Source: Zygnema cylindricum
Lineage: Eukaryota > Streptophyta > Zygnematophyceae > Zygnematales > Zygnemataceae
Direction: 5' to 3'
NCBI GenBank assembly: GCA_037447655.1
Contig: JBBHKE010000855.1
Coordinates: forward strand, 1 to 62,000
Length of the DNA: 62,000 nt
Below the pieces are notes generated by a model. That model did not search any database. It was not told where the DNA came from and saw only the letters and a list, made by a program, of their open reading frames with translations. The first letter of the stretch is position 1, and the number at the start of each line of letters is the position of its first letter. Both the position numbers and the translations under genes were made by a program. Below are positions 23,800 to 36,600 of the stretch, in pieces.

Positions 23800-26345
23800 T
23801 GTACCTGATGAATGTACCCGAGACTTTCCAATACACGCCCCAAAAGATATCCCCCCTTTTGTGGAAGTCTATGATCCTCTTGAATTGTTCGACTTAGAGC
23901 GGGAAGCATTTACCACAGCTTTGCTTCGGTCGCCTAATCTTTCTGCTGGGGCCCATCTGGGATGGTGTACGAACTCCTCCGTGACGTATTTCCTCTTGAC
24001 ACCCCTTCTCAAGGTTTCGATCTTCTTTTTAAGGTGGCTTCAGAGATGGCTCGAGGACATGTTCCTCACACTGTTGTACCCTTTCTGTCTGCGGCTCGCC
24101 TTGTCGCTGTTTCTAAGCCTGCTGGAGGAATTCGCCCAATTGCTATCGGTGAAGTGTTATAGTCGCTGACGCGATGTGTATTCAACTCCAAGGGGCTTTC
24201 CATGACCATTTTCCAGCGCACCAGTTCGGTGTTACTACAAAAGGGGATTGTGAGGCGGTTGTTTATGGTGTTCGAGCTGTTTTGGATCTCCATCCGGATT
24301 GGGTGGTCCTCCATCTATATGTTGCTAACGTCTTTAACACTGTCAACCGTAGTGCTATCTTCCGAGAATTGAGGCATGCTCCATCTCCTATCAACCAGAT
24401 TTTCCCTTTTGTTCGTGCATTTTATTCTCGCCCGAGCTCCCTCATCTTTTCTCTAGGCGGTCCCTTTGTTGAGGTTGCCACTTTGGAGTCTGCGACTGGC
24501 ACTCTCCAAGGTGATCCTTTGGGGGCCCCCCTTTTTGCATTAGCTCACCTTCAAGCTTTACGCAACTCTGCTACGACTTTTCCTGGGTTTTTATTCCCTT
24601 CCATCGCGGATGATACTCATATTGTGGGCCCTCGTGACCGAGTTTTATCTGCATTTTCCCATTTTGCAGAGCAATTTCGTCAGATTGGTTTCCCATTTTG
24701 CAGAGCAACTTCGTCAGATTGGTTTGCCAGTTAAACCGTCTAAATGTGTGGCTTGGTGCCCGCAAGGCTTACTTTCAGACTTCCCTGGGTTTTCGGATTG
24801 CATCTCCGACGGATGGTATTAAAGCTTTAGGTTCTCCGATTGGTGCCCCATCTTTTGTGAACTTAGTTGTCACTAATGCTTTGTTAGAGGACCTCTCGCA
24901 CTCTGATGACCTTCCTAAACTATTCGACTCCCAAGTGGCATTCCAACTCCTCACTCGAAGTTTTGCTCAACGTCCACTCCATCTCGCTTGGAAATTACCA
25001 CCAACGGCTCAATTTTTGTCCTCTCTAAAAGAGTTCGACGGTCGACTTTTTAGTGATCTCCATCACCTTGTTGGGCATGGGATTTTTGATCGGCCAGAGG
25101 GCTCATTTGCACGCGGTCGGGCTAACCTTCCAATTTCCAACGTTGGTTTAGGTTTGATTCTTGTGGCTCGAGTTGCTCTTGCGGCTTATTTGGGTAGTTG
25201 GGCTTTGGTGGCGCCCGCCATCACTTCCCTTTTTATAGCAAATGATGTTCATATTCTAGCCCAAGCTGTCCTTTAAGTTGAGAACAATATTTTTCCTTTT
25301 CATCAGGCTTTTCTCTCCGCTCGTGCACTCTTTCTGCTTGATGCCCGAAACTAAGCGCCACCCTTTCCGTCTCTTATTGCCAACAATACTTCCTTTTACA
25401 ACAACACATATCCGAGGAGTTACCAGCCAGTGCATTCCATGAGCTATTAAACGCGCTACTTTCAGCTCAATCGCGTGCTCGTTTATGCTCGTGCTCGTTT
25501 ACGCTCGTGCTCGTTTACGCTCGTGTTCTGGGCAGGGGACTGGTGCGTGGTTACGAGCAACACCCATTTTTTGGCACTTCCTGCGATGTCTGACCAGTTT
25601 ACCTCTGCTATCCGCCTTCGGTTGGGTTTGCCTCATCCTCCGCTTCTTGGGCGCCCCAACTGCGTTTGCAACCAACCTATTGACGTTGACGACATCCATT
25701 TACTTCGTTGCTCACTGGGGGGTGAACGTACAGTCGCGCATGATTTGGTTCGGGATGCGATTGCTGCAATTGGCGTCGAAGTAGGCTACAGTGTGAAGCG
25801 GGAAGTTTCTCATATCTTACCTCCTCGTTCCCAATCGAGTGGTCGTCGAAGTCCTCGGGTTGACTTGGTTTTCCTCTACGGGACTGGGCGAACCTTGGGT
25901 GATGTTGTCCTTACTGATCCGATTGGGACACACACTTCTTCTCGCGCGGTAGTACATACGGGAGTGGCGGCTCGAGACGCAACGGCTTCTAAGAAAAGGG
26001 ATTATGCTCACCGAGACCCAGCGGACCAGTTTGTCCCTTTTGTAGTAGAGATTTTTGATTCTTTGGACAAGTCTTTCGATGATTTTCTCCGCAACTGTGC
26101 TAAGAGAGCTTTTCAATCTAGGGGTCCAGGAAGTCCTCCCCCCAGCCTTCTCGTTGCCTTGTACCGTCAGCGTGTTTAGTTGCCCTTCAATGCCCTTCAA
26201 TGAGCGCAAGCTGCGGCCATTCTCCGTTGAAGCACGGTGGCGGATGATAGGCGGGGCTTCCCACACCTTTCCCCACGGGATCCGGTCCACATCTATGATC
26301 CTCGAGGGTGTGGAATTTAGTTTGTTAGGGTTGTGGGGCATCATA
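23800..26345 (+). mobile_element. Non-LTR retrotransposon with RLE-like domain, decayed
   Basis: Fragments of one polyprotein lie in order in shifting frames. They are a reverse-transcriptase N-terminal part (23861-24162), core RT (24174-24660), thumb/connection (24700-25276) and a C-terminal part (25475-26179). The RT core shows TLQGDPLGAP and an ADDTHIVGP catalytic box (ADD codons 24606-24614). The upstream catalytic aspartate of the first RT motif is replaced by tyrosine (codon 24318-24320, in HLYVANVFN). The C-terminal part has a CxC...H...C zinc-knuckle-like cluster, then RVDLVF and GDVVLTDP, where D-x12-D resembles the restriction-like endonuclease of R2-type elements. A 34-bp tandem duplication at 24658-24725 shifts the frame, and GCTCGTGCTCGTTTA-type repeats expand the sequence at 25475-25520. 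No complete frame remains, so it cannot encode a working protein. Confidence 0.85.
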
Positions 26346-26548
26346 TAGAGTGGGTTTTTCTTTTTTGTCTAGTCATCTTTGGTTTTTTGTTTAGTCTTGC
26401 TAGTTAGCCTAGTTGCCTCTTTTTTCCTCAATTGTTTGTTTTGTTTTGTTTTTAGTATATGTCGGCTCTTTTAGTCTTTAAATGTTCTGTTCCTTTTTTT
26501 ACCCCCTTTGTACTTTGGTGGTATTTCCATCGCACTTTCTGTAATGTC

Positions 26549-27076
26549 GTTGACACTCAATTGCTCGTATTGTGTATTGGGTAAAATCTTCTCGCGATAA
26601 ATTCGATATTCGAAACATCGAATACCGGACGGTTAGAGCTTTCGATATATTGCTCCGGGACCAACAAAAAATATCGCGATATATTTGGTGGGAGGTGGGT
26701 GTCCGTACAAATTTAGTACGGAAATGGTATCCTGTAAATCGTACGGGAAATACCAACCCCCGACCCTTCGACGACTAGGGTCGCGGGGGCGGGGGAGAAG
26801 GGGGAGGAGGAGAGGGTGGGGGCTTTTGAAAAAAAAAATGAAACCCAATGTCGCTACAGTTTATCGTGGTAGAAATACATCGGTATATCCAGCAAATATA
26901 TCGGCAAAATATTGCGATATTGACCATCTCGATGTATTGGGATATATCAAATATCGGGTACCCAAAATTATATGCATATCGCATATTGAAAAAGGGCCCC
27001 CGATACACAACACTATCAAATACTTAGCTTTTTTCTAGTTATCCATGAACAATTCCCATTCAAATATTTCATTATT
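26549..27076. mobile_element. Palindrome-rich repeat element, copy 2
   Basis: Same orientation and near-collinear with 18724-19238, including the TTGTGTATTGGG left end near 26570, the G-rich stretch (26770-26825) and the CGATACACAA right end at 27001-27010. It lies directly downstream of the decayed non-LTR element. Together the two copies bracket 7.3 kb of repeats, so ectopic recombination between them is possible. Confidence 0.75.
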
Positions 27077-28181
27077 TTAGATTTGAGACCACGTAGGCCT
27101 TCGTTAAGAAAGCACTTTGGTAAACCATTTGAGTACATGAGAATAAGAAACAAAGGCAAACACTAAACTGAAAAACAGATTGCAAGTGACAAGGAATAGT
27201 TTAATCTGACATAATGGGACAAAGGGTGAGATTGGACAACTTTTGTGTGGTCATGTGATGGGTTTAGGACAGTTTACTTAGGAGTTGTCGATCTAAAAAA
27301 ACTTTGTTTTTTAAAAAATTTATTTATCAAAAAGGCTCCGATTCAGTGAATCTACTTTTTGTCTCCACCATTTATGTCATAAATATGGTGGATTTGCATG
27401 CAATTGGAACGGGTTGTTGGTACGTATTCATCAGCAAATGCCTCACACAATCCCCATGCTTGATGTCAAATTTTGTTGCATAATCATACAAAAGAATGTG
27501 TTGAAAACACATTCTATTTACCTTGTTTTTAGGGTTTGTGTCTACGAGTACTTGACAATTGACAGTGGAAGGCGAATTAGCATACGAGCCATTTACCTTC
27601 ACAAACCCTTCTTGTGTTTTTGACAATTGTAGTGTACAACGAATCAGCTTACGAGCCATTTACAGTTGGAGACCTTGCATGCAGCGACGAAAACCATTTG
27701 GCGTATTTGTGTACGATCTAGATGTGGACGAATGTTTAACATGTTTCCCAATAGGTTCTTTCGTATTTGGGGGGGGGGGGGGGGGGGGGGGGTGCGACCT
27801 TCTCAGAGGCGTGTGCACCAAATTTGGGGACCGGCTTGCAAAGAAGCTCAGTATTCTTGGATGAGAATTAAAGGGCCTTAAAAAAATAACAATAAATTTG
27901 AAGACCCTCCGTGGAGGCGTAAACAGGGCTAGAAGACTCCGAAAATAAGTGGACAACGCGGGCAAAAATGGTTTGCACGAAGACAATATGATCGAGAGAA
28001 CATCCTCAGGGCAATGCCAAGGAGAGTTCAAATCATCACCCTTGCTGGCTCGACTTACTAAAACAATGTTTTTAATATTGGTATTCGAATAATGTATATC
28101 GCAAGATTGCATTACAGAAGCTTGTCTCTTAGCTGAGAGGATTAACGTGTGCGTCTTTACTACCCTATGCCCTTTCCTCAT

Positions 28182-28183
<2 letters not shown>
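27077..28183. other. Gene-free region with a pure G tract
   Basis: No convincing coding sequence. A run of 24 G residues lies at 27769-27792, the longest homopolymer in the window and a likely place for length errors in assembly or sequencing. CATTTACAGTTGGA- and CGAATTAGCATACGAGCC-type phrases recur in two short diverged copies near 27570 and 27640. Confidence 0.55.

Positions 28184-28219
<36 letters not shown>
28184..28219. repeat. (TA)n microsatellite
   Basis: Uninterrupted TA/AT dinucleotide tract of about 36 bp. Confidence 0.97.
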
Positions 28220-28221
<2 letters not shown>

Positions 28222-29000
28222 ATTTAAACTAAGAGGCAAGCCTATTCAAACTAGGCGTGCAGGTGTTGACTTGAGACGGTCTGTATGGATAGGATTCATT
28301 TCGACGGTCCTCGACAGTTTCTCACATTAAAATTGAGGCTCTTGCGATAGCTATCACGCTTGAGGAGAAGCCTATGATCCATGGGCATGCACATGCATGG
28401 ATTTTTCACGATGGAAACCAAACAATGGGAATTTTAAGAATTGGACGTGATTGACAAGGGGTTCATGGGTGACACCAATCTCTTCGAAGACAAACTTCCC
28501 ATAGGAGAGGAGAGTCCCACGGGAGACGGCGACCTCACGAGAGAGGACGGTTTTAAAGACATTGTCACCTAACAATCCCAGGATATAAAACAATGTGCGC
28601 CAAACTATAGGTCGGAGGCTAGGCATCCCATTCATTCACGATGCTCGATGATATAGAACATTTTGCGCCGACCTATATCTTACGGCCTAGGCATCGCATT
28701 TCCTGGCGATGCCCGAGGATTTAGCTTTAGGAGCATATTTCTGCCAAATCATCTAAACCGTAGGTTTGTACACATTAGAGCCTTACTCAAATACCCTCGG
28801 GGATTCCGTCCTATTCTTTTCTTTTTTTTGTGTTCCCATCGTTCTATTTGTTTTTTATTGTAGTTTTTCAGTTTTGGCCATGCCACCCCTTTTGTACCCC
28901 GGACTCAGATGGGTTACCATCGTGCTTTTTAATTTATCCTGCTTTTGAGTTGTAAAATGCAAGAGTCACATGTTTCCAGGTCCAAAAAGAATGCAACGTC

Positions 29001-29225
29001 GTACCTTTGCCCATGCCTCTAAAGAACCACTCAAAGGTCATCTGTCCCAACCATATAATGACCCCGATCTCCATATAACTCACTTTGCTTCATATCGTTA
29101 GGCGCATCTGTGTACCTTTGCCCATGCCTACCTATGCCCGAGCCATACAATGACCTCAGCTCCCCCCCCCCCTCCCCCATATGGATCACTTTTTTGCTTC
29201 ATATCGCTTGGCGCATCTGTGTTGC
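29001..29225. repeat. Tandem duplication, about 110-bp unit
   Basis: Two units share GTACCTTTGCCCATGCCT, ATAATGACC/ACAATGACC, CCATAT and TTGCTTCATATCG-T-GGCGCATCTGTG. The second unit carries a C-run insertion at 29162-29175. Confidence 0.8.
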
Positions 29226-29720
29226 TTAGCACCGTCCATCGATTCAATGTTTTTTTTGTTTTTTTTGAATTACACAAAATAAGTGTTTATTCTGCCTTCT
29301 CTCTCTTTTTCTTTCTCCCACTTTTTTTCTCATCTTCCCTTTTTTTCTCTTATCTCTCATTCGTCTGCTTTTCTTTTCTCTCTCCCTTTTTTTGTTTTTT
29401 GTTTTTTTATTTCCTTTCCTTAATTATCTCGTCTATTAATCTCTCTGTTTCCCCTCACTTATTTTTCTTTCGTCCTTTCTTTTCTTTTTTTTCTCCCTTG
29501 TTACTTTTTTCTCATATTTCTTTTCCACTATTTCACCATCTCTTAAAAAAAAGCCTTCCATCTCCTTCAAAAAAAATAAAAAAATAAAAAAAAAATAACA
29601 ATAATAATAAATAAAAAAGCAATAAGACAAAAAAACGTCAAAAATTAGAATAAACGTAATTTTTTTCTTAATTATTATTATTATTTTTATTTTTTTTAAT
29701 GTTTTTTTTTCCTCTCTTTT
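29226..29720. repeat. Pyrimidine-rich low-complexity tract
   Basis: T- and C-rich sequence (TTTTTTCTCTTATCTCTC style) that passes into A- and T-rich sequence after 29545. It leaves long open frames of Phe/Ser/Leu composition, which I attribute to bias rather than a gene. Confidence 0.8.
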
Positions 29721-29739
29721 TGTGGAAGGAATGTCAAAC

Positions 29740-30119
29740 CAGATATTAAACGGATACCACACCATAATCAAAAACAAACCAGAATACCAAACCAATACCA
29801 AACCAGAGTAATGAACCAAAATACTGAAGAAATACCAAACCAGAATAGCGAACCAATACCAAAACAATGCGAAATCAGACAAACCAGTCTAAAACCTGCC
29901 AGAATACCAAACCAGAGTATCAAACCAATACCACATCACAATACCAAACTAACACTGAACCAGAATTTTATATAACCTTCATGTTTAACAGTTGTGAATC
30001 AAACATGTCAAATACCAAACAATAGTATCAAACCAATACCATATCACAATACCAAACTAACGCTGAACCAGAATTTTATATAACCTTCATGTTTTACAGT
30101 TGTGAATCAAACATGTCAA
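29740..30119. repeat. ACCAAACCAGAATA repeats and a 107-bp tandem pair
   Basis: From 29740 to 29915 there are many variants of AATACCAAACCAGAATA. They continue into two nearly identical 107-bp units (29916-30022 and 30023-30119) containing TATCAAACCAATACCA, GAACCAGAATTTTATATAAC and TTGTGAATCAAACATGTCAA. The 107-bp pair is recent, with only a few mismatches. Confidence 0.9.
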
Positions 30120-30625
30120 CCCGATATACAAATGCCACGTGGAACTTTCCCATAGTAATACTTAGTGGTTTCCTCAGAAATTTCCGAAGGATAGTCACAC
30201 TGGCCTATATATGTGATTTAGAGACGTTGTAAAAACAAAAGTTCCCTACTCGTTTTTTTACGGGTGCTTGTGATGTACAATAGAACGAAAACCACAGGGA
30301 TGTAAGAACTTGCAGTAGTTAACAAGGATTATGGCCCATTATTTAATCAATTATAGTCCCACAATCCAATGTAAAACACAGTAGGGGAAAGTATATATTC
30401 GATAAAAACATTCGTTGACAATCTCCTTGAACAACAACTAGACAATACAAGCCGTGATTCAGAAAAAAAAAATTGATAACCGACTAAACAACAACCGTGA
30501 AATTCTCGCTGCATAATACAGCCACCTTTGTCCTTTCATTTTGTTTGTTTTTTTTTTCTTTTTCATTTACAGGTAAGACAACACATTAGAATATAGAAGA
30601 TAAAGAAAATCTCGAAGAACGTGTT
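30120..30625. other. PLAA downstream flank
   Basis: About 500 bp below the PLAA stop codon, without a coding signal. It should hold the PLAA 3' UTR; a poly-T/A tract lies at 30545-30565. Confidence 0.5.
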
Positions 30626-33600
30626 TTAACTCAAAAGTACCCGCAATTCTCTACCTATCCCAGCGATTTCAGGAGCTTTGGACTGTTCAGCTGCACCAAT
30701 AATAGTGTGTATATCGAGGTCTAATGCTATGGCCTTCACACAGCCACTCAACACCTGAACAGAGAGGAACAAAGTGGGATGAGAAATTCAGCAGAAAGTT
30801 TCAATCTGGACACTGTCCATCGCTAAAGTTAACACAAGTGAAGAGTTTTTTGTGTATCCAACCATATGCGTTAATAACGCTATTTAACGAAGTGGCCCTC
30901 AATGAGCCATGTTGCAAAAGATAATTGAGTGTAGTTATTATTAGTGTAGTTAATTGTAATAAAGTTTTAACACTAATAATTCACTAACGCTAATAGCCAT
31001 TGCGGTGTCATTTCTCAGGCTTATTTAAACCATTCAGTTGATTAAACCGCACTCCTGCAAGCAACTCTTACTGATTTGTGCAAAAGAAATCAACCAGGGA
31101 CGAGCTTAAGAGCTTGCATTACCATTCGGCTCATAGGCAACAAAAAACCAATCAACTCTCCAAAAAGAACATTGAACCTTCACTTTTTTTAAACAGAAAA
31201 TAGTCCCCCTCAAAGATAAAATTACTCACCAATGTTCCAATAGACTGCAGTGCACGAAATTGAACATCCATTTGCAATTCGTTTGGAGTTGCAACCTGGC
31301 CACTCAAAAACCCTTTTTAAGCTTCTCTATCATTTTTATAGAGATGTTTGACTGAGATGGCTTTCATTCTGAATAGGAGATTAGCAATGGCTAGAGGCTC
31401 CAGCATGCCTATTTAAGCTTCTGTCTATTTAGACTCAATTAGTCAACAGACAACACATCAAACAAAAAACCACGATGTTTACGCAGGTATGGCACACACC
31501 AGACTGCGTTCAGAACATCTTTCCCAAAAAGACTAAAAAAAAAGAGAATCCGTAATGCCCATGATACCGAACTGTTTCTCACGGTTGAACTTGATTTACT
31601 TTTGTGCCTAAGTTTGAACAATGAACAGTGGATTCTGTATAACTTCAACTGTTAAACGATTGTTATCTCATCAATTTAAATTAAACAGATCTTACAAGTA
31701 TATCTCCAGAAAAACCGATGCTATTACGGTACTGTATACTTTAACAAATATTTAGAAAATAGGTAATCAATACCCAAGATATGCTACACTGATTTGCCCA
31801 AATTTTAGCCATTTGTACACCAGGGCTTCATATTTTTCCGCATTTTGAACTTTACATGAGATATTTATTGAACAAAGTCGTTCAATAATTATTAAAAGTT
31901 CATTATTATGGGTATTACGGTAACTCCTCGGCTCCAATCCCTAGGTCTATATGCAAGGAGCACGGGCATGAAAGACAACAAAGGAGTTGTTCATCTGAGA
32001 GCTCTATTCACTACCTCACCGAGCATGGCACATACTTGTGTATTCCATGTAAACCAGTTCCAGAAAACACGCCACATACTTATGATTTCATTGGGAAGTC
32101 CGAGGACAAAAACCTCACCTCAAGTGCAGCAGATAATACTTGGATTTGACCCTCCTCATCGGCAATCTCGACCATAAGAACAGAACAGCTGCAGACAAAC
32201 CAAAATCATAGACTATAATGAATAATATTACAAGAGAAATTATTACTAACCAGAAATTATTACTGGCAGATGATTCTTACTAATGATGTAGTTGGGGTCT
32301 CATTGTGGTACACTGTGAATTGCTATTGGCGGTAACAACATTAATTCGATGCCTGTCTTCTTTGGCCCTTGAACATAAATATGCTTTACTGATACCAACT
32401 TTTTTTTTTCTTAACGCTAATTTAGCAGTTAACAAGCGTCCACGTTGCTCGGACCCATTTTGAAATTAGAATCAATAACACTAAAATAAACCACGCTATA
32501 TATTTCTTGACGCTTATTGTAATTCACAGTGTACCGCATCTCAAAAATGAACACCAGATTAGCATAATAATCTAAGGAGTAAGAACAGACACAAATCATT
32601 ACCCATATCACGAGCCTTCACAAGCATTGAAGCGCCAATGACTTACTTGCAATTAATCGAAGAGGACGAAAAGCTTTTTGCCTCTCCAAGGTGCATATAT
32701 ATGTGGCAGAATCCAAGATGCATCACTAGTACTTTAGTAGCCTATACAACCATTTGCATCTAGCAAAGTCCATGGATGAAGTTACAATACTATAACAAAA
32801 AAAGGAATTTATAAGTGCAGGTTAGTCAGCATATGCTTCTGCATGATGAAAAGGTTAAACTTCTTGTTTGCATCAAATATCCAGGCAGAGGCGGTAAGGA
32901 CAGTATAACTCACTTTAGAAGAAGAGTGGCCCATGCTAAACGAACATTTTTATTGGCTGACTCTCTGCAATCTGCAAAAAGCTCCAGAATCTGCACAACA
33001 ATAGACAATCCTGACACGTTGCGTTTTAATTGCAAGCACATAGCAAATGCAGCCAAGCCTACGTTCCACCGTAACTGCAGTAGAGAAGAAAAGTCGATTG
33101 TATTTCTTGCCAAAATCAAGTACATAATCGATTGGTATTAATCTCAAAGAATCACCAGTACGATAGTTGAATAAGACTAAAAAATAGAAATATTTAAGCA
33201 GTTTTATGAGAACCTATCCACATGAAAATGGTAATTACCATTCATTTACATTTCAAGGACAGACCGCCAAAGACCTAGATTATTGCACTAATAGCATATA
33301 GAGACACATAGGATAGATGGCACAAGAGCAAAGGTCTAAATCAGAAAACGTGAACAGAACAAGGAAAGGACACAAAAGACAAAAAGACGAAATGACAAAA
33401 AAGTCAAAAAGGCAAAAAGACAAAGAGACAAAGAGACAAAGAAATGATACAAGGAGATAATAGAAACAGGAAAAGACAAGAAAATTAGTTTACTGTCATT
33501 TTCTTCGCATTGTACTGAACAGCAAATATCTAAATGAAAATCCTACTGACACATCTGTCATTTACATGCCTGTAATATGCTTCATAATGCCAAAGACATA

Positions 33601-36600
33601 GTGGTAGAAAAAAAAACAAATGTGTTTGAATCAAAAACCTCCCGTTGGTTATTTAAAAGATCACACATGTGCTGATGAAAATTTTGAGCAGTGATTTTGA
33701 GACATCTACAATCACTACCTGCAATATGGCAGAAAACACATTTGTCTCAACAATGAAACATCCTAACAAGCGTAACACCAACTCCCACCTTTTTGCTTAC
33801 GCACTGAATACATACTTTCCCACAAAAATGAAGGACGAATGAACGTAGTGCATCTAGACCAAAACTGAACACTTGCTGTGACCAATACAAGGCTGTGACA
33901 TAAGCGACAGTTTCAAACAATCGCAGTGGACAACACTTTAAATAACCGAATATAAAGTCCCCAACTTTTAAATGGCTTACCTCTTCTCGGTGTTCATTTA
34001 TCCATGGCCGAAGTGCTGTGTATCTGAAGGTGTTTACTGCCATTCTGAGGCCAGTTAAATGGTTCTGCACAATAGCAGGTTTCTCTCCCGCTCTCTTTAG
34101 TGATTCCAGAAGAAAATCTGCACATCAAATTATAACATCATTGTGAAAACAGAAGGTTATGCATATTTGCAAGAACGCAAGAACCGAACAATCCAAAATA
34201 ATCCAGGAACCCTCACCCATCCCAGACAAGGTTCTAAGTCGTTCCTGGTGCAGAAAAGTGCTTATCTGAGAAGTACAGGAGAGAACTACATCCAGCATTG
34301 AAGTGACTGTCCAAAAGGTTTAACTTACTTTTGTCTCTCGAACTTAAAGCCATTTCTCCCAAACGCGTGGCTGCTTGAGGATGGAGAAGCATCATGCGCA
34401 AAAGGTCCAGAACTGCAGAGAATCCAAGGACCATACAGACTGGGCTTCAGCAAAACATAATAGTGTACAGTTAGGGTTATACAGTAAAATAGTTGCATAC
34501 ATTTTTCACTTGCCGAACAGTCTAGGGGCTACTGCTATTAGTGTTTTTTTCGCCACGTTAAACGTCTTTCCTCTGGGCACAAATGTCCAATATTTTACTG
34601 GAGACCGCCAATCGTACCTTTCAATCACAACTGTCAGATTAAGATTCCGACAAGTGGGCACGTAGAAAGATGTTTTAAGTGGCGAAAAGTTATTAACACT
34701 AAAAGCGATACACGATGTAGTGTACAGATGATCAGGCAATGACTACACGCATCAGTTTTTAATTTACGACAGCCTGTTATCCAAGGCTGATCCGTGAATG
34801 CCACGCAAGTCCAAAAGAACGTCATCATTCTAAACCTACGGTCAACAAATCAGAAGTTCTACGGGTCAAGAATCTGATAGAGGAAGAGACATACTCAGGA
34901 GTTGCTTCGAAGAAATAAAAATCAAATCATACTTGACCTTGTTAAAAGACTCACCAGGAAAGAGACAGGCCCGTGGCCATGTTTCAAGCACCTTTTGCAA
35001 CAAAAAAATATCAGCATCTGCAAAAACAGAAGAATTATAATGGGAGGTATCCTTGAGGGTGGCAAGAATAGCTTCCATTCGCATCATTTCAAGCTCACTC
35101 AAAGATGAAGTGGAACTTTCCTGCCACAGCCACCACAAACCCCCTTAAACTATTATTTGTGCCACGTACAGCATACACATAGACATACACTAACAAGTGG
35201 TTGTCAAGAATCATAGTCATTTTTACTTATTTATTTATTCATTTATTAATTTTGTTACCTACACATGTGCCACAATTCGTTTGAAACTCTTTACGTTGCA
35301 GGAAATGGATTTCTAAAGGTGCCAAATCCCTGCAAAATTCTACAACCAAGGTTATTAAAATTACAGAGCTCATTCATCTGGAAAAATTTACACTTTCATC
35401 TGATGCAAAAAAAGGTCAACCGAAGGCTACACAAATGTTAAACTTTAAGATCAGAGCAATCCCCCGTCCAGATTGAAAACAACATTCTCCCAGAAACTAA
35501 TCTGTGCCAGTGCTCTTATCAAGCTTGATAAAGAAGGATTCTTACAATTCTGGCGATAAATAAACAGGCTACTACTTTTGCAGGGCTAATGCAGTTGCAC
35601 TTTCAATAAGTATAAAAAACAAACCTCATTTGCTGCAATGGTTGCATTAAACTCCTGCAACTTCTTCAAGATCCCATCAAACTGTGCCATATCGAACAAA
35701 AGATATCCTTTCTGCGAATCCCAACAAACGCCCAAAGAGGAAAAGAAACATCCAAAAACCATCCATAAGGGGTACTCGATAACTGTCAGAATTGTCCTGG
35801 CAATTACATTTGTACGAGCCTTATAGCAAAAAATAAAATTAAATTGATGTGATGTCACGTCCTCATCCACGTCATTGCATAGACTTCATTACCAACTTAC
35901 CACCTCGTTACATTCCCATCTACTTCTTAGCAAAACCTTAGAGGTGCCGTGGACGTACCTTTGGAATATGCACAAACGCTGGAGGTGGAGTAATGGGGGA
36001 AACAGGTTTGGTTGGAACTGCTCCCACTCAACCAGTATGAGACAATTAGTGCTTTCGAAACTCTCGAGATAAAATTGACAATGTCAAAATATTCCACCAC
36101 AACAATTTCGACCCTACACCGTGAATCATTATTTACGTCAATGTTTTTTCGCCATTTGAATTAACTTCTCCCCGTGGACACTTTCGTAAGATTTCCATTT
36201 GGAGACCGCAGATCAAAACAAAAAAGATCCTTACCTTCCCATGGCAACCATTGGATTAAAAATCAAACAAGTGTACATCGAAAAAAAACAATTGAAGGGG
36301 CAAAAAAAAAAATTGGCGCTAATAACGACACACGGTGTAATGTGGTGGTTTGACAAAACAGCAGGAACTAACCTGCCAACAAAGCTTGGCCTGTTATCTT
36401 TCCATGTTTGAAATCAAATTCAGCTGTGTGCGAGTGCAAAAGTTTTGAAACATTGAATGCAAGACTAATAGCAGGACAAGAGAGTTTACTTTCCAGGACA
36501 TAGCATCCAGCAAAAATGCCCTTTAGTCTACCATCCAGCATTTTAACTCAGATAAAACTGCAACATGAAATTTCATAAAAGCCTGCACAATAAGTTAGAC

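Noticed and set aside
29150-29882. Two ~145-codon frames on opposite strands
   Set aside because: Both come from the T/C- and A/T-rich low-complexity tract.
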